Below, one piece after another: positions 16,437 to 25,720 of a DNA stretch of 64,000 nt. The position numbers and the translations under genes are program-made. The notes under the pieces were generated by a model. That model was not told the origin of the DNA, made no database searches, and saw only the letters and a list, made by a program, of their open reading frames with translations. Origin of the DNA: Nitrospirota bacterium (lineage in GTDB: Bacteria > Nitrospirota > JACRHL01); assembly GCA_029858285.1 (NCBI GenBank), contig JAOUFN010000001.1:1-64000 (forward strand). The letters are read 5' to 3'. The first letter of the stretch is position 1; each line of letters begins with the position of its first letter.

Positions 16437-17812
16437 ATTCCCTCAAATCGCGCCTTGGGTGGGGGCTGGTGGCCGCGCTGGTGGTGCTGTTCGTATTGCA
16501 GGCGGCCATCATCCATGTGTCCGTGGGCAACCTGTTCCGCGACCTCATGGCGGAGCAGCTCGAACACAATGCCGAGGCGCTGCTGGCGGCCATGAGCGTC
16601 GGCCCTGATCGCTCCATCGTGCTGCTGCCGTCCCAGGTGGATCCGGTATTCCGCAGGCCGCTTTCGGGACACTATTTTCGCATCGAGGTGCCGGGGGCGG
16701 TGCTTTATTCCCGCTCCCTGTGGGACGAGGACTTTCCCGTGGCCCCCCCCGGCCTGTATCGTGCGGTGGGGCCGGAGGGCAGGCCGCTGCTGATTTTTAC
16801 CCGCCGTTACATCGCCCGTGGCCTGCCCATCACCATTTCGGTGACCGACGACCTGGCGGCGGTGGCCCGCCGCATCCGCCAGATGCAGGTGCTGGCCGGG
16901 GCGCTGTCGCTGTCGTTTCTGGCGTTGCTGGTGATCGTGCAGCGGGCCATTCTGGTGCATGCCCTGAGGCCGCTGGACCGGGTGCATCAGGATATGGCCG
17001 AACTGGAACGGGGCGAGGCGGCGCGGGTGACCGAGGAGGTGCCGGAGGAAATTCTGCCCCTGGTGCTGGCCTTCAACCGGCTGGCGGGATCCATGGCGCG
17101 CCGCGTGGAGCGCTCGCGCACCTCCCTGGGCAACCTGGCCCACGCCATCAAAACCCCCCTGAGCCTGATCCGGCAGGCCACCGAAAGTCCGGAACTGGCG
17201 GCGGCGACGGAACTGCGCCAGCATATCGAGGATCAAGCGGGGCGCATCGGCACGCTGGTGGAACGGGAACTGTCCCGCGCCCGGCTGGCGGGCGAGGCCA
17301 CCCCCGGCGAGCGGCTGGACCTGGAACGGGAACTGGGCGCCCTGCTGCGCGCGGTGCAGGCGGTGCACCGGGAACGCGACATCCGCATCGACATGCGGAT
17401 ACCCGCCGGGCGCACTTTTGCCATTGACCGGGAGGATTTTCTGGAACTGTTCGGCAACCTGCTGGATAACGCCTGCAAGTGGGCCGTCGGCCGGGTGCGG
17501 GTGACGGTGGAGGACGGCCGCGGTCTGGTGGTGGCGGTGGAAGACGACGGGCCGGGATGCCCCCCGGGGGAACTGGAAAACATCGCCCGGCGCGGGGTGC
17601 GCCTGGATGAGGCGGCGCCAGGACACGGCCTGGGACTGTCCATTGCCGGGGACGTGGCGGAATCTTATGGCGGCGGGTTATCCTTCGGCCGTTCCCCCGA
17701 GTTGGGCGGATTTGTGGCCAGAGTGGTGCTGCCGGACCCCGCGGACCGGGTGCATGGAAACCCGATGCGAGGCGCGTCCGGAGCGGCCGAGGCAGTGCGA
17801 GGAGAGACTTGA
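16433..17812 (+). CDS. Membrane sensor histidine kinase
   Basis: A 459-aa kinase. An N-terminal helix (WGLVAALVVLFVLQAAII), a periplasmic domain of about 130 residues, a second helix (LAGALSLSFLALLVIVQRAI), a HAMP-like linker, then the H-box GNLAHAIKTPLSLIR, N-box GNLLDNACKWA, G1 DDGPGCP and G2 GHGLGLSI. All catalytic motifs are intact. The GTG start overlaps the regulator's stop (GTGA), and its own TGA overlaps the TTG of the next gene, so regulator, kinase and cyclase are translationally coupled. Confidence 0.93.
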   Translation: MNSLKSRLGWGLVAALVVLFVLQAAIIHVSVGNLFRDLMAEQLEHNAEALLAAMSVGPDRSIVLLPSQVDPVFRRPLSGHYFRIEVPGAVLYSRSLWDEDFPVAPPGLYRAVGPEGRPLLIFTRRYIARGLPITISVTDDLAAVARRIRQMQVLAGALSLSFLALLVIVQRAILVHALRPLDRVHQDMAELERGEAARVTEEVPEEILPLVLAFNRLAGSMARRVERSRTSLGNLAHAIKTPLSLIRQATESPELAAATELRQHIEDQAGRIGTLVERELSRARLAGEATPGERLDLERELGALLRAVQAVHRERDIRIDMRIPAGRTFAIDREDFLELFGNLLDNACKWAVGRVRVTVEDGRGLVVAVEDDGPGCPPGELENIARRGVRLDEAAPGHGLGLSIAGDVAESYGGGLSFGRSPELGGFVARVVLPDPADRVHGNPMRGASGAAEAVRGET

Positions 17813-19158
17813 TCCGGCTCATCCGCTATCTGGGCAGTTCGCTGCGGGCGCGCTTCGCCGTGGGCATGGTGCTGCTGGCCGTCCTCACCATCGGCATGTC
17901 GGCGTGGGCCTTTGTGTTCCTGGGGGAGGTGGGAGGGTCGTACCAGCGCATCGTCAACCGGGCGCTGGATGACATGGTGCCGGTGTCGCGCCTGCAACAA
18001 CTGGCCTATTCCTCCTCCCAGCCGGTACACAACTACCTGCTGGACGGCGATCCGGTGTGGGCTCAGGCCTACGGGCGGGTGTCCATGGAGATCGACGGGC
18101 TGTTTGCCCGTTATGCCAGGCACGGGAATCTGCCCGATGCGGAGAAACCCGGCAACCAGCAGGCCCGGGCCGACGCGGCCGTGCTGCGGGTGGAGCGGCA
18201 GATGATGGCCATTGCCGTGGCCGAGTGGAAGACCGCCAACAACGAGGCCGAGTCGCTGTTCGCGGACGGGGTGAGCATGACTCCGGCGGCGCGCATCGCC
18301 CGCATGAACAAGTTTGACCGCCACGTGGGGCACACGGTGCAGGTTCTGGGTCGCCTGTATGACCTGATCGAAACCCGTGTCCACGACGAATGGGTGCGCA
18401 CCCGCGCCTCCCAGGAGCAGGACCTGTCGGTGGTGATGGGATTGCTGTGGGGCAGCCTGGCGCTGCTGGGGATCATGGGCTTCATGCTGATGCGTTCGGT
18501 GGTGGTGCCGCTGGGATCGTTGCAGCAGGCGGCGGCACGCTACGCCAAGGGCGATTTTGCGGTGCCGGTGGACACCACCCGCCGCGACGAACTGGGGCAA
18601 CTGGCAGCGGCCTTCCACCGCATGGGCGAAGACCTGTCGCGCACCCACGAGCAGTTGCGCTACCTTTCGGCCCACGACGAACTGACCGGGCTGTGGAACC
18701 GGCGCGCCTTTCACGAACAGCTTCTGGACGAGACCAATCGCGGGGAGCGCTTTGCCAGCGGCTTCGCCGTGGTGATTCTGGACGCGGACCACTTCAAGCA
18801 GGTCAACGACAACTTCGGCCACCAGGCCGGGGACGCGGCCCTCAAATGGCTGGCGGCGGCAATCCGGCGCGAGATCCGCGCGGTGGACCGGGCGGCGCGG
18901 CTGGGGGGTGAGGAGTTTGCGGTGCTGCTGCCCGGCACCGGGGTGGAAGGGGCGACGGCGCTGGCCGAGCGCATCCGCCTGAGCATGCAGGAGCATCCGG
19001 TGGAGGTGGAGGGTGACTCCATTCCCCTGACCGTGAGTGCCGGGGTGGCCGCCTATCCGGCCCACGGCGCCACCATCAACGCGGTGATGGCGGCCGCCGA
19101 CCGGGCCCTGTACGTGGCCAAGGACTCGGGCCGCAACCGGGTGGCCGTCTCGTCCTGA
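17809..19158 (+). CDS. Membrane HAMP-GGDEF diguanylate cyclase
   Basis: A 449-aa protein: helix 1 (FAVGMVLLAVLTIGMSAWAF), a periplasmic helical-bundle sensor of about 160 residues, helix 2 (VVMGLLWGSLALLGIMGFML), HAMP, then a GGDEF domain with HDELTGLWNRRAF, active site GGEEF and an intact inhibitory RxxD site (RAVD) five residues before it. It should make c-di-GMP with product inhibition. It starts with TTG at 17809 (GGAG ahead), overlapping the kinase stop as TTGA. It ends the cytochrome/two-component operon. Confidence 0.92.
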   Translation: MIRLIRYLGSSLRARFAVGMVLLAVLTIGMSAWAFVFLGEVGGSYQRIVNRALDDMVPVSRLQQLAYSSSQPVHNYLLDGDPVWAQAYGRVSMEIDGLFARYARHGNLPDAEKPGNQQARADAAVLRVERQMMAIAVAEWKTANNEAESLFADGVSMTPAARIARMNKFDRHVGHTVQVLGRLYDLIETRVHDEWVRTRASQEQDLSVVMGLLWGSLALLGIMGFMLMRSVVVPLGSLQQAAARYAKGDFAVPVDTTRRDELGQLAAAFHRMGEDLSRTHEQLRYLSAHDELTGLWNRRAFHEQLLDETNRGERFASGFAVVILDADHFKQVNDNFGHQAGDAALKWLAAAIRREIRAVDRAARLGGEEFAVLLPGTGVEGATALAERIRLSMQEHPVEVEGDSIPLTVSAGVAAYPAHGATINAVMAAADRALYVAKDSGRNRVAVSS

Positions 19159-19201
19159 ACCGGCGGCCCGAGGGGGTTTTCCGGCGCGGTTTGCCGGAGT
19201 G

Positions 19202-20053
19202 TCAGGCCCGGGCCAGAATCCAGTCCAGCACGCGCGTGGGCAGCACCCGGCGCAGAAATCCGAACAGGTGGGTGGGAAATGTCACGTAGTAGCGCGGCCG
19301 GGGCCGGGGCGCCTCCAGGGCGTGGATGACCTTTTTCAGCACCGCCTCCGGCGGTCGCGTGAACCGGCTTTGGCGGCGGCCGCGGGCGGTCTGCCGGCGC
19401 ATGTCGCGGTAGCGCCCGGCGTGGGCGCTGTGGTCCGCGTCGATGTGAGCCTCGAACTGTCGCCTTGCGGCGGCGCGGAAATTGGACTGGATCGGCCCCG
19501 GCTCGATCAGGACCGCGTGGACGCCGCTGCCACGCAGTTCCAGGCGCAGGGTGTCGGTGATGCCTTCCAGCGCGAATTTGGTGGCGTTGTAGGCGCCCCG
19601 GTACGGCATGGCCACCAAGCCCAGTACCGAACCGTTCATGACAATGCGGCCGTGGCCCCGGGCGCGCATGGCGGGCAGCACCGCGTTGGTCAGCTCGATG
19701 GTGCCGAACAGGTTGACCTCGAACTGGGCGCGCAGGGCGTCGCGGGACAGATCCTCGACGGCGCCTGGCTGGGCGAAGGCGGCGTTGTTGAACAGGGCGT
19801 CCAGCCTGCCGTCGGTGGCCTCCAGCACGGTTTTGGCGGCGGCCAGTGTGGAGGCGGAAGTGGCCAGGTCCAGCGGCACCGGGGTCAGCCCCGCGTCCCC
19901 CAGCGCCTGCAAATCCGCGTCACTGCGGGCGGTGGCGAACACGGCCCAGCCGCGCTGTTTCAGCCCCAGCGCCACGCAGCGGCCAATGCCGGAAGAGGCG
20001 CCGGTGACCAGAACGGTGCGGACGGGGGCGGGGGGGGGCATGGGGGCAGTCAT
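19202..20053 (-). CDS. Short-chain dehydrogenase/reductase
   Basis: A 283-aa classical SDR. The cofactor motif TGASSGIG, NNAA (variant of NNAG), the catalytic serine in MNGSVLG and YNATK (YxxxK) are all present, so it should be active with NAD(P)H. Substrate unknown. A basic C-terminal stretch (RRQTARGRRQSRF) and a hydrophobic end may attach it to membrane. It is the last of a leftward trio after thpR and yjbQ, 78 bases downstream of yjbQ. Confidence 0.92.
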   Translation of the reverse strand: MTAPMPPPAPVRTVLVTGASSGIGRCVALGLKQRGWAVFATARSDADLQALGDAGLTPVPLDLATSASTLAAAKTVLEATDGRLDALFNNAAFAQPGAVEDLSRDALRAQFEVNLFGTIELTNAVLPAMRARGHGRIVMNGSVLGLVAMPYRGAYNATKFALEGITDTLRLELRGSGVHAVLIEPGPIQSNFRAAARRQFEAHIDADHSAHAGRYRDMRRQTARGRRQSRFTRPPEAVLKKVIHALEAPRPRPRYYVTFPTHLFGFLRRVLPTRVLDWILARA

Positions 20054-20131
20054 GGGGAGATTATAGGGGGAGTGGGGGGCGGTTACAGGGAGATGCCGCC
20101 GTCCGGCAGCCCGCCGAGGCCCCCCCGTGCC

Positions 20132-20551
20132 TCAGGCGCCGATGATTTTGATCAGCACGCGCTTGGCGCGGCGGCCGTCGAACTCGCCGTAAAAAATCTG
20201 CTCCCAGGTGCCGAAATCGAGCATGCCGCTGGTGATCGCCACCACCACCTCGCGACCCATCACCTGGCGTTTGAGGTGGGCGTCGGCGTTGTCCTCGCCG
20301 GTGTTGTTGTGGCGGTACTGTTCGATGGGCGCGTGGGGCGCCAGCCGCTCCAGCCACTCCTGATAGTCCTGGTGCAGCCCCGGCTCGTCGTCGTTGATGA
20401 ATACCGACGAGGTGATGTGCATGGCGTTTACCAGGCACAGGCCGTCGGTCACGCCGCTGGCTTCCACCGCGGCCTCCACCTCGGGGGTGATGTTCACGAA
20501 CGCCTGACGCTCGGGAATCTCGAAGGTCAATTCCTTGCGGTAAATCTTCAT
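20132..20551 (-). CDS. YjbQ/UPF0047 family protein
   Basis: A 139-aa protein of the YjbQ family, reported to have weak thiamine-phosphate synthase activity, true role unclear. Conserved blocks are visible: [26 protein letters not shown], seen here in parts ([18 protein letters not shown]), [19 protein letters not shown] ([16 protein letters not shown]) and the terminal [18 protein letters not shown]. Length is normal. It starts ten bases after the thpR stop. Confidence 0.92.
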   Translation of the reverse strand: MKIYRKELTFEIPERQAFVNITPEVEAAVEASGVTDGLCLVNAMHITSSVFINDDEPGLHQDYQEWLERLAPHAPIEQYRHNNTGEDNADAHLKRQVMGREVVVAITSGMLDFGTWEQIFYGEFDGRRAKRVLIKIIGA

Positions 20552-20560
20552 CGGCAGTCT

Positions 20561-21154
20561 CTATTCCTGTTCCTCATCCTGTTCCTCAAAAAACCGTGAC
20601 GCGTCCTGTGATGCCGTCTCCGGCAGGGGAAATGCGGCCTCCATCCGATGCACCGCCCGGCCGGGGGTGAGCACGCTGGAGTAAAGCCGCAACTCCGTGA
20701 CCGGAAACGCCGGTGTGGCGAACAACGCCTGGTGCGTCAGCCATTCGGCCATTTTTCCGGACGGAACCCGGTTCAGGCGGGCCAGCGTCACGTGCGGCAT
20801 GTAGTTGCGTTTCTCGGGCATCACTCCGGCGCTCCTGATGGCCTTTTCGACCTGTTGCTGCAACTGCATGAGGGCGGGATTCTCCCGCACCCCGGCCCAC
20901 AGCACATGGGGCACGCCACGGGGCGGAAACACGCCGACGCCGTGCAGGGCCAGATCGAAGGGCGCCGTGCGAATCTCTCCCAGCGCCTCGTGCAGGTCGT
21001 TCACCTGGCTCCCCGCCACCTCGCCTGCGAACGCCAGGGTGAGGTGCAACTGCGCTTCGGGCACCCAGCGCGCATCGCGCAGGCCGTGGCACAGCAGCGC
21101 CAGTTGCTGGCGGATGACGGCGGGAAAATCAATGGCGACGAACAGGCGCGGCAT
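20561..21154 (-). CDS. thpR: RNA 2',3'-cyclic phosphodiesterase ThpR (LigT family)
   Basis: A 197-aa member of the 2H phosphoesterase superfamily, which opens 2',3'-cyclic phosphates on RNA. Both catalytic HxTx motifs are present: HLTL at residues 37-40 and HVTL at 121-124. The start MPRLFVAIDF is typical of the family, so ATG 21154 is preferred over the longer frame from 21190. The C-terminus ends in an acidic EEQDEEQE tail. First gene of the thpR-yjbQ-SDR group. Confidence 0.9.
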   Translation of the reverse strand: MPRLFVAIDFPAVIRQQLALLCHGLRDARWVPEAQLHLTLAFAGEVAGSQVNDLHEALGEIRTAPFDLALHGVGVFPPRGVPHVLWAGVRENPALMQLQQQVEKAIRSAGVMPEKRNYMPHVTLARLNRVPSGKMAEWLTHQALFATPAFPVTELRLYSSVLTPGRAVHRMEAAFPLPETASQDASRFFEEQDEEQE

Positions 21155-21335
21155 AGGACCCCATTCTGGCCTCCAGGCCGTGGAATGCAAGGGGTTTTTG
21201 CCGCCTTCGGCGCGGTTGGGCGGTGGTCGGCAAACATTTTGTTGAAGAAATCAGGCCAATGTGCCGAAACGTCCGCAGGTGGGGCTGCGTGCGGCCCAAC
21301 GACACTGTTTCTGTCCCCCGTCGCGGAGGCCCCCC

Positions 21336-21701
21336 ATGCGTGCCCGCCCTTTTGTCCTTCCCGCCACTCCGGAAACCCGCTCGCCGCGTGTCCGGGTGCG
21401 CCAACTGGGCATTCGCGCCACCATCCGGCCGTTGGCGTTTCCCATGCCGGTAAATGGCTGGATCAGCACCCTCGCCGTCGGCGGCGCCTATGTGGAGGCC
21501 CCGCGCCACCTGCCCCGCGACACGGAAATCCGCATCGACTGGATGGCGCAGGACAAGGGGCGTCTGGTCCGCCTGCGCCTCACCGGCTGGGTGGCCTATG
21601 CCGACGAGCGCGGCATGGGGATTCAGTTCGACCGCGACAGCCTGCCGGATCCCACCGAGCTGGACGGCCTGGTTTCCAGCTATCTCAGCGCCGCCGGGTA
21701 G
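21336..21701 (+). CDS. PilZ-domain protein
   Basis: A 121-aa protein formed almost entirely of a PilZ-like domain: an arginine-rich lead (RVRVRQLGIRATIR), the NGWISTLAVGGAYVEAP block in the position of (D/N)xSxxG, LRLTGWVAYADERGMGIQF near the end. It is a possible c-di-GMP effector, related in layout to the protein at 2734. GGAGG lies eight bases before ATG 21336. It stands alone between thpR (divergent) and a membrane protein. Confidence 0.75.
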   Translation: MRARPFVLPATPETRSPRVRVRQLGIRATIRPLAFPMPVNGWISTLAVGGAYVEAPRHLPRDTEIRIDWMAQDKGRLVRLRLTGWVAYADERGMGIQFDRDSLPDPTELDGLVSSYLSAAG

Positions 21702-21902
21702 CTTCGGCCGGGGATTCCAGCATTCGTTTGAGAGGCGGCGGCGGAGTGTTTTTTGGCGGGGTTCCGCCCGGTATTGGCCAGCAGGTTTTTTCCGGCGCCA
21801 GGTTCCGGTAAAAAACAATGCTTTACGCAAATGATGCAAATCGTGTACAGATAGTAGGCCCGCAGGAAGCGGGCGTGGCCCAGGTCCATGGAGGAGACGG
21901 GT

Positions 21903-22394
21903 ATGGGGAATCGATTGCCGGGCGGCGCCTTGCCGCACCGCAGTGTATCGTGGCGCAGCAAGCGCCCGGAGGGGAGTCGGCGTGCGTCGGTGCTGCGTCG
22001 GACGCGTCCGGACGAGGTGTTTGGCGCCGATGCCGGGCCGGAAACCGGTCTGGTGCGCGATCCGTTGCGCCTGTGGGTCTATCACGGCGTGGCGTTGCTT
22101 TCCACCCTGATCTGCTTGCGGGAAGGGTTGTCGCTGCTGGGCGATGCCACCCTCAAGGGAAATGCCGACGGACCTCTGGTGGCCCTGGCGGGCGCCGTGC
22201 TGCTGCTGCCCTTGCTGGTGACCGGCCTGTTCGGCCTGCGTGCCGACTGTGCTCCCGCCGGCGGCCTGGTTCACGTGTGGACAGGCGCCGCAGGACGGCG
22301 CATCAACCTGATTTTGATCGGTGCGTGGCTGGCGGCGGCCGTGGCGATTTTGCTGGTGCGTTTGCTGCCGCTGACCGGCGCCGCCGGAGGTTGA
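21903..22394 (+). CDS. Small multi-span membrane protein of unknown function
   Basis: A 163-aa protein with an arginine-rich cytoplasmic N-terminus (about 55 residues) and three hydrophobic segments: LWVYHGVALLSTLICL, PLVALAGAVLLLPLLVTGLF and NLILIGAWLAAAVAILLV. ATG 21903 follows GGAGGAGACGGGT. A possible promoter lies around 21825-21850 where ATGCAAAT-like octamers repeat. It is not recognised as a named family. Its neighbour, a globin, is convergent. Confidence 0.7.
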   Translation: MGNRLPGGALPHRSVSWRSKRPEGSRRASVLRRTRPDEVFGADAGPETGLVRDPLRLWVYHGVALLSTLICLREGLSLLGDATLKGNADGPLVALAGAVLLLPLLVTGLFGLRADCAPAGGLVHVWTGAAGRRINLILIGAWLAAAVAILLVRLLPLTGAAGG

Positions 22395-22441
22395 CCCACG
22401 GCGGATGGGGTGGGCCAGAAACCGGCCTGGCGGAAGCGGGG

Positions 22442-22867
22442 CTACGGGGCCAGTCGTTGCAGCGGGAGACCGGAGGTGGGGGTGACCAGAGCCACGGCGC
22501 GGCCCATGACGGTGCGCCAGGTCTCCTCGGTATGCGCGTCCAGCATCGGGTCGCAGGCGCGCACGGTTTCGATCAGCGCCTCCAGCCATTCCGAAAAATA
22601 GTGGGGCGGAATGTCCATTTCCACCGGTCCGTGGCGGTGCTGGATGCGGGCCAGCAGGTCGGCCGCCGCGGGAGAACCGGCGGCCTCCATCAGCGAAGTG
22701 GTGATGGCCTTGCGCAGGAAGGCGTGCAGCATGGCCTCATCGGCCCCCTCGAAGTATTTGCCCACCTGCGGCAGACGCCGCGTCAGGCGCTGGAAAAACG
22801 TGCCGTAGAAGGCATGGTTGGCCAGGCAGCGGCGAAAACTGTCGGTGATGGTGGTCAGGTCGGACAC
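22442..22867 (-). CDS. Single-domain bacterial globin
   Basis: A 141-aa protein with globin pattern: SFRRCLANHAFYGTFFQRL, LPQVGKYFEG, AMLHAFLRKAITTSLM, then a proximal-histidine region IQHRHGPVEMDIPPHYFSEW and a terminal ETWRTVMGRAV helix. Such proteins bind haem and may sense or detoxify O2 or NO. Length matches a single globin domain with no fused output. The promoter-side gap to 23015 holds no gene. Confidence 0.82.
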   Translation of the reverse strand: MSDLTTITDSFRRCLANHAFYGTFFQRLTRRLPQVGKYFEGADEAMLHAFLRKAITTSLMEAAGSPAAADLLARIQHRHGPVEMDIPPHYFSEWLEALIETVRACDPMLDAHTEETWRTVMGRAVALVTPTSGLPLQRLAP

Positions 22868-23015
22868 GGGATGTGAATCGTCCAGATTAAACTAAACTTT
22901 TCGGGCGCAAACGACCCCCCCTTGAGATCGAGCGCGGGGCACCATACCCCAATTGCAGCGCGTGTGGAAAGAAACGATTTTTGACGCCGGCGTCGGCCTT
23001 GCGTCCGTCCGGGGG

Positions 23016-25559
23016 TTACGCAGGCCGCCGCAGGCGCGGCAGGGCCACCGCCACCACCTCGTCAAAATGCTCCACCGGATGGAAGGTGAGCCCTTTCACC
23101 ATGTAGCCGGGCAGCTCCAGCAGGTCGCGCTGGTTGTCGGCGGGAAGGATGACGTGGCGCAGCCCGTGGCGGCGCGCGGCGATGATTTTTTCGCGAATTC
23201 CCCCCACCGCCAGCACGCGGCCGGTGAGGGTGAGCTCGCCGGTCATGCACACCCGGGGGGCCAGGGGTTTGCCGCTGGCCAGGGACAGCAGGGCACAGGC
23301 CATGGTGACGCCCGCGGAGGGGCCGTCCTTGGGGGTGGCACCGGCGGGAACGTGCAGGTGCACCTGGTGATTGGCAAAATAGTCGTCGGCGATGCCGAAA
23401 TCGGCGGCGCGGCTGGCGATGTAGCTGTGGGCGATGGCGGTGGACTCGGCCATTACGCCCCCCAGTTGTCCGGTGTGGCGGAAGCCGTTTTTTTTGCCGG
23501 CGATCGCCAGCGCCTCCACCTCCAGCACGGCGCCCCCCAGGCTGGTCCACGCCAGCCCCACGGCAAGGCCCGGACGGCGCTGGCGCGACAGTTCCGTCTC
23601 CCGGTGGCGGGGCTCCCCCAGCAGCGGTTTGAGATCCTCCACGGTGGCAATGCGCGCCGGCTCGAAGGTTTCGGGGTCGGTGGCCAGGCGCGTGGCCACC
23701 TTGCGGCAGACGCGGGCGATCTCCTGCTCCAGTTTGCGCACACCGGCCTCCCGCGCCCAGCCACGGGCCAGGGCGCGCAGGGCGGTGGTGGTCATGGACA
23801 GGTCACGCACCTTGAGGCCGTGTTCGGCGCGCTGGCGCGGCAAAAGGTACTGGCGGGCAATGGCGAGCTTTTCCTGCTCCACATAGCCCGGCAGGCGGAT
23901 CATTTCCATGCGGTCCAGCAGGGCGCGGGGCACGCCGTCCACGGTGTTGGCGGTGGCCACGAAGAACACCCGTGAAAGATCGCAGCGCACGTCCAGGTAG
24001 TGGTCCAGAAACTGGTTGTTCTGTTCCGGATCGAGCACCTCGAGCAGAGCCGACGACGGGTCGCCGTGATAGGTGGACGACAGCTTGTCGATTTCGTCCA
24101 GCATGATCACCGGGTTGGCGGTGCCGACCCGGCTCAGGGCCTGCACGATCTTGCCCGGCATGGCGCCCACATAGGTGCGGCGGTGGCCCTTGATCTCGGC
24201 CTCGTCGCGCATGCCGCCGAGGGAAAAGCGGTAAAAATGCCGCCCCATGGCCCGGGCGATGCTGCGCCCGATGCTGGTCTTGCCCACTCCCGGCGGCCCC
24301 ACCAGGCACAGGATGGAGCCGCGCATGCCGCCCGGCTTCAGGCGGTGGACGGCCAGGTATTCGACGATGCGCTCCTTGACGTCCTCCAGACCGTAGTGAT
24401 CGGCGTCCAGGATGGCGCGGGCGCGCTTTAAATCCACCGCCTCGGCGTCATACACCCCCCAGGGCAGGCGGGTGAGCCAGTCCAGGTAGTTGCGGGTGAC
24501 GTTGAACTCGGGGCTGGCAGGTTCGATCAGTTCCAGCTTTTCCATCTCGGCATCGATGACACCGCGCACGTCGTCCGGGCAGGTGAGGGCCTGAATGCGC
24601 TCGGCCATGCGGGAGATTTCGATGGTGCGCGGGTCCGCCGCGATACCCAGTTCCTTCTTGATGGTCTTGAGCTGCTCCTTGAGGAAGAACTCGTGTTGCT
24701 GGCGGTTGACCTTTTCTTCGATGCGGCGGTGGATCTCGCGCTGCAATCCGACCAGTTCCAGCTCTTCCTTGACCAGCAGGAGGGCTTTTTCCAGCCGCGC
24801 CCGAACGTCGAATTCGTCGAGGATTTCCTGCATCCGTTCACGGCTGGCACTGGTGAGGGCCACAGCCATGTCGGCCATGCGACCCGCGTCCTCCAGCGGC
24901 ACCGGCGGGTTGAACACGGCGGCGCTGCCTGCGAACAGGGGACTTTTTTTCACCAGCCGCCGCAGGTCGGTCATCAGCGCCATGGCGAGGGCGCGGGTTT
25001 CCTGATCGCCCAGGTCGATGCGGTCCTCCGGGTAACTGACCTCGGCCAGCAGGTAGGGTTTCACCTGGATGATCCGTTCCACCACAAAGCGGTGGCTGCC
25101 CTTGAGCAGCAGGTTGAGGTCGGATTCGGCGCCCGCCCGGGCGATGGCGTCGCGCAGGCGGTTGAGGGAGCCGGGGGGAGACTCCGGGGTTTCGGCCCCA
25201 TCCTCACCCGAGTCGTCCTCGTCTTCCTCTTCGTCACCCAGCCAGCGCACCACACGGGCGCACAGGCCAACGCGGTGGATTTCTGACAAGAGGGTGATTT
25301 CCTCTGACGCCGGATCGAGGATCTGCACCACCCCAAGCAGGGCGCCGTACTCCTCCACCGCGGCCCGCGCCGCTGGCCGGTCGGTGACGGAAAACGGCGC
25401 CATCGCCTGCGGAAACAGGGGGCGGCCGTTGTTGGGCAGCAGGATCAGGCGGGCCGGACGTTCCCGGTCCACACGTTCCGGGGGGGGCGAAACGGGGTGC
25501 GGCACGGCATGTGCATCAGGTGTTTCCAGGGCCGGGTCGGAGGGGGGGCTGGTGGTCAT
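23016..25559 (-). CDS. lon: ATP-dependent protease Lon
   Basis: An 847-aa AAA+ serine protease. Order: N-terminal LON domain (ILLPNNGRPLFPQAMAPFSV), a coiled-coil region, the ATPase with Walker A GPPGVGKT, Walker B IMLDEIDK and sensor regions, then the protease domain with Ser748 in KDGPSAGVT and Lys791 in GGIREKIIA, 43 residues apart as in E. coli. The N-domain carries an unusual acidic insert (EEEDEDDSGEDG). ATG 25559 is used; a TTG at 25577 would add six residues. Neither has a clear ribosome site. No clp or hupB neighbour. Confidence 0.95.
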   Translation of the reverse strand: MTTSPPSDPALETPDAHAVPHPVSPPPERVDRERPARLILLPNNGRPLFPQAMAPFSVTDRPAARAAVEEYGALLGVVQILDPASEEITLLSEIHRVGLCARVVRWLGDEEEDEDDSGEDGAETPESPPGSLNRLRDAIARAGAESDLNLLLKGSHRFVVERIIQVKPYLLAEVSYPEDRIDLGDQETRALAMALMTDLRRLVKKSPLFAGSAAVFNPPVPLEDAGRMADMAVALTSASRERMQEILDEFDVRARLEKALLLVKEELELVGLQREIHRRIEEKVNRQQHEFFLKEQLKTIKKELGIAADPRTIEISRMAERIQALTCPDDVRGVIDAEMEKLELIEPASPEFNVTRNYLDWLTRLPWGVYDAEAVDLKRARAILDADHYGLEDVKERIVEYLAVHRLKPGGMRGSILCLVGPPGVGKTSIGRSIARAMGRHFYRFSLGGMRDEAEIKGHRRTYVGAMPGKIVQALSRVGTANPVIMLDEIDKLSSTYHGDPSSALLEVLDPEQNNQFLDHYLDVRCDLSRVFFVATANTVDGVPRALLDRMEMIRLPGYVEQEKLAIARQYLLPRQRAEHGLKVRDLSMTTTALRALARGWAREAGVRKLEQEIARVCRKVATRLATDPETFEPARIATVEDLKPLLGEPRHRETELSRQRRPGLAVGLAWTSLGGAVLEVEALAIAGKKNGFRHTGQLGGVMAESTAIAHSYIASRAADFGIADDYFANHQVHLHVPAGATPKDGPSAGVTMACALLSLASGKPLAPRVCMTGELTLTGRVLAVGGIREKIIAARRHGLRHVILPADNQRDLLELPGYMVKGLTFHPVEHFDEVVAVALPRLRRPA

Positions 25560-25567
25560 CGGGGTCA

Positions 25568-25579
25568 GATTGCGCAATC
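25568..25579. promoter_or_regulatory. Perfect 12-bp palindrome at the lon start
   Basis: GATTGCGCAATC lies just upstream of the lon ATG, over the alternative TTG. It could be an operator or block the ribosome site in mRNA. Chance occurrence is possible. Confidence 0.3.
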
Positions 25580-25720
25580 AGTAATGGTTTCGTTGCTGTC
25601 CCGGCACCGTGCGGGGGGACGATCCAAGGCTACCGTGGCAGCCGCCACGGGAACAGTGTAGGGCCTTTTTTAATCATCACGCCTGTGGTGTCAACCGCAG
25701 CCGCTCAAGTCGGAGGTAAA

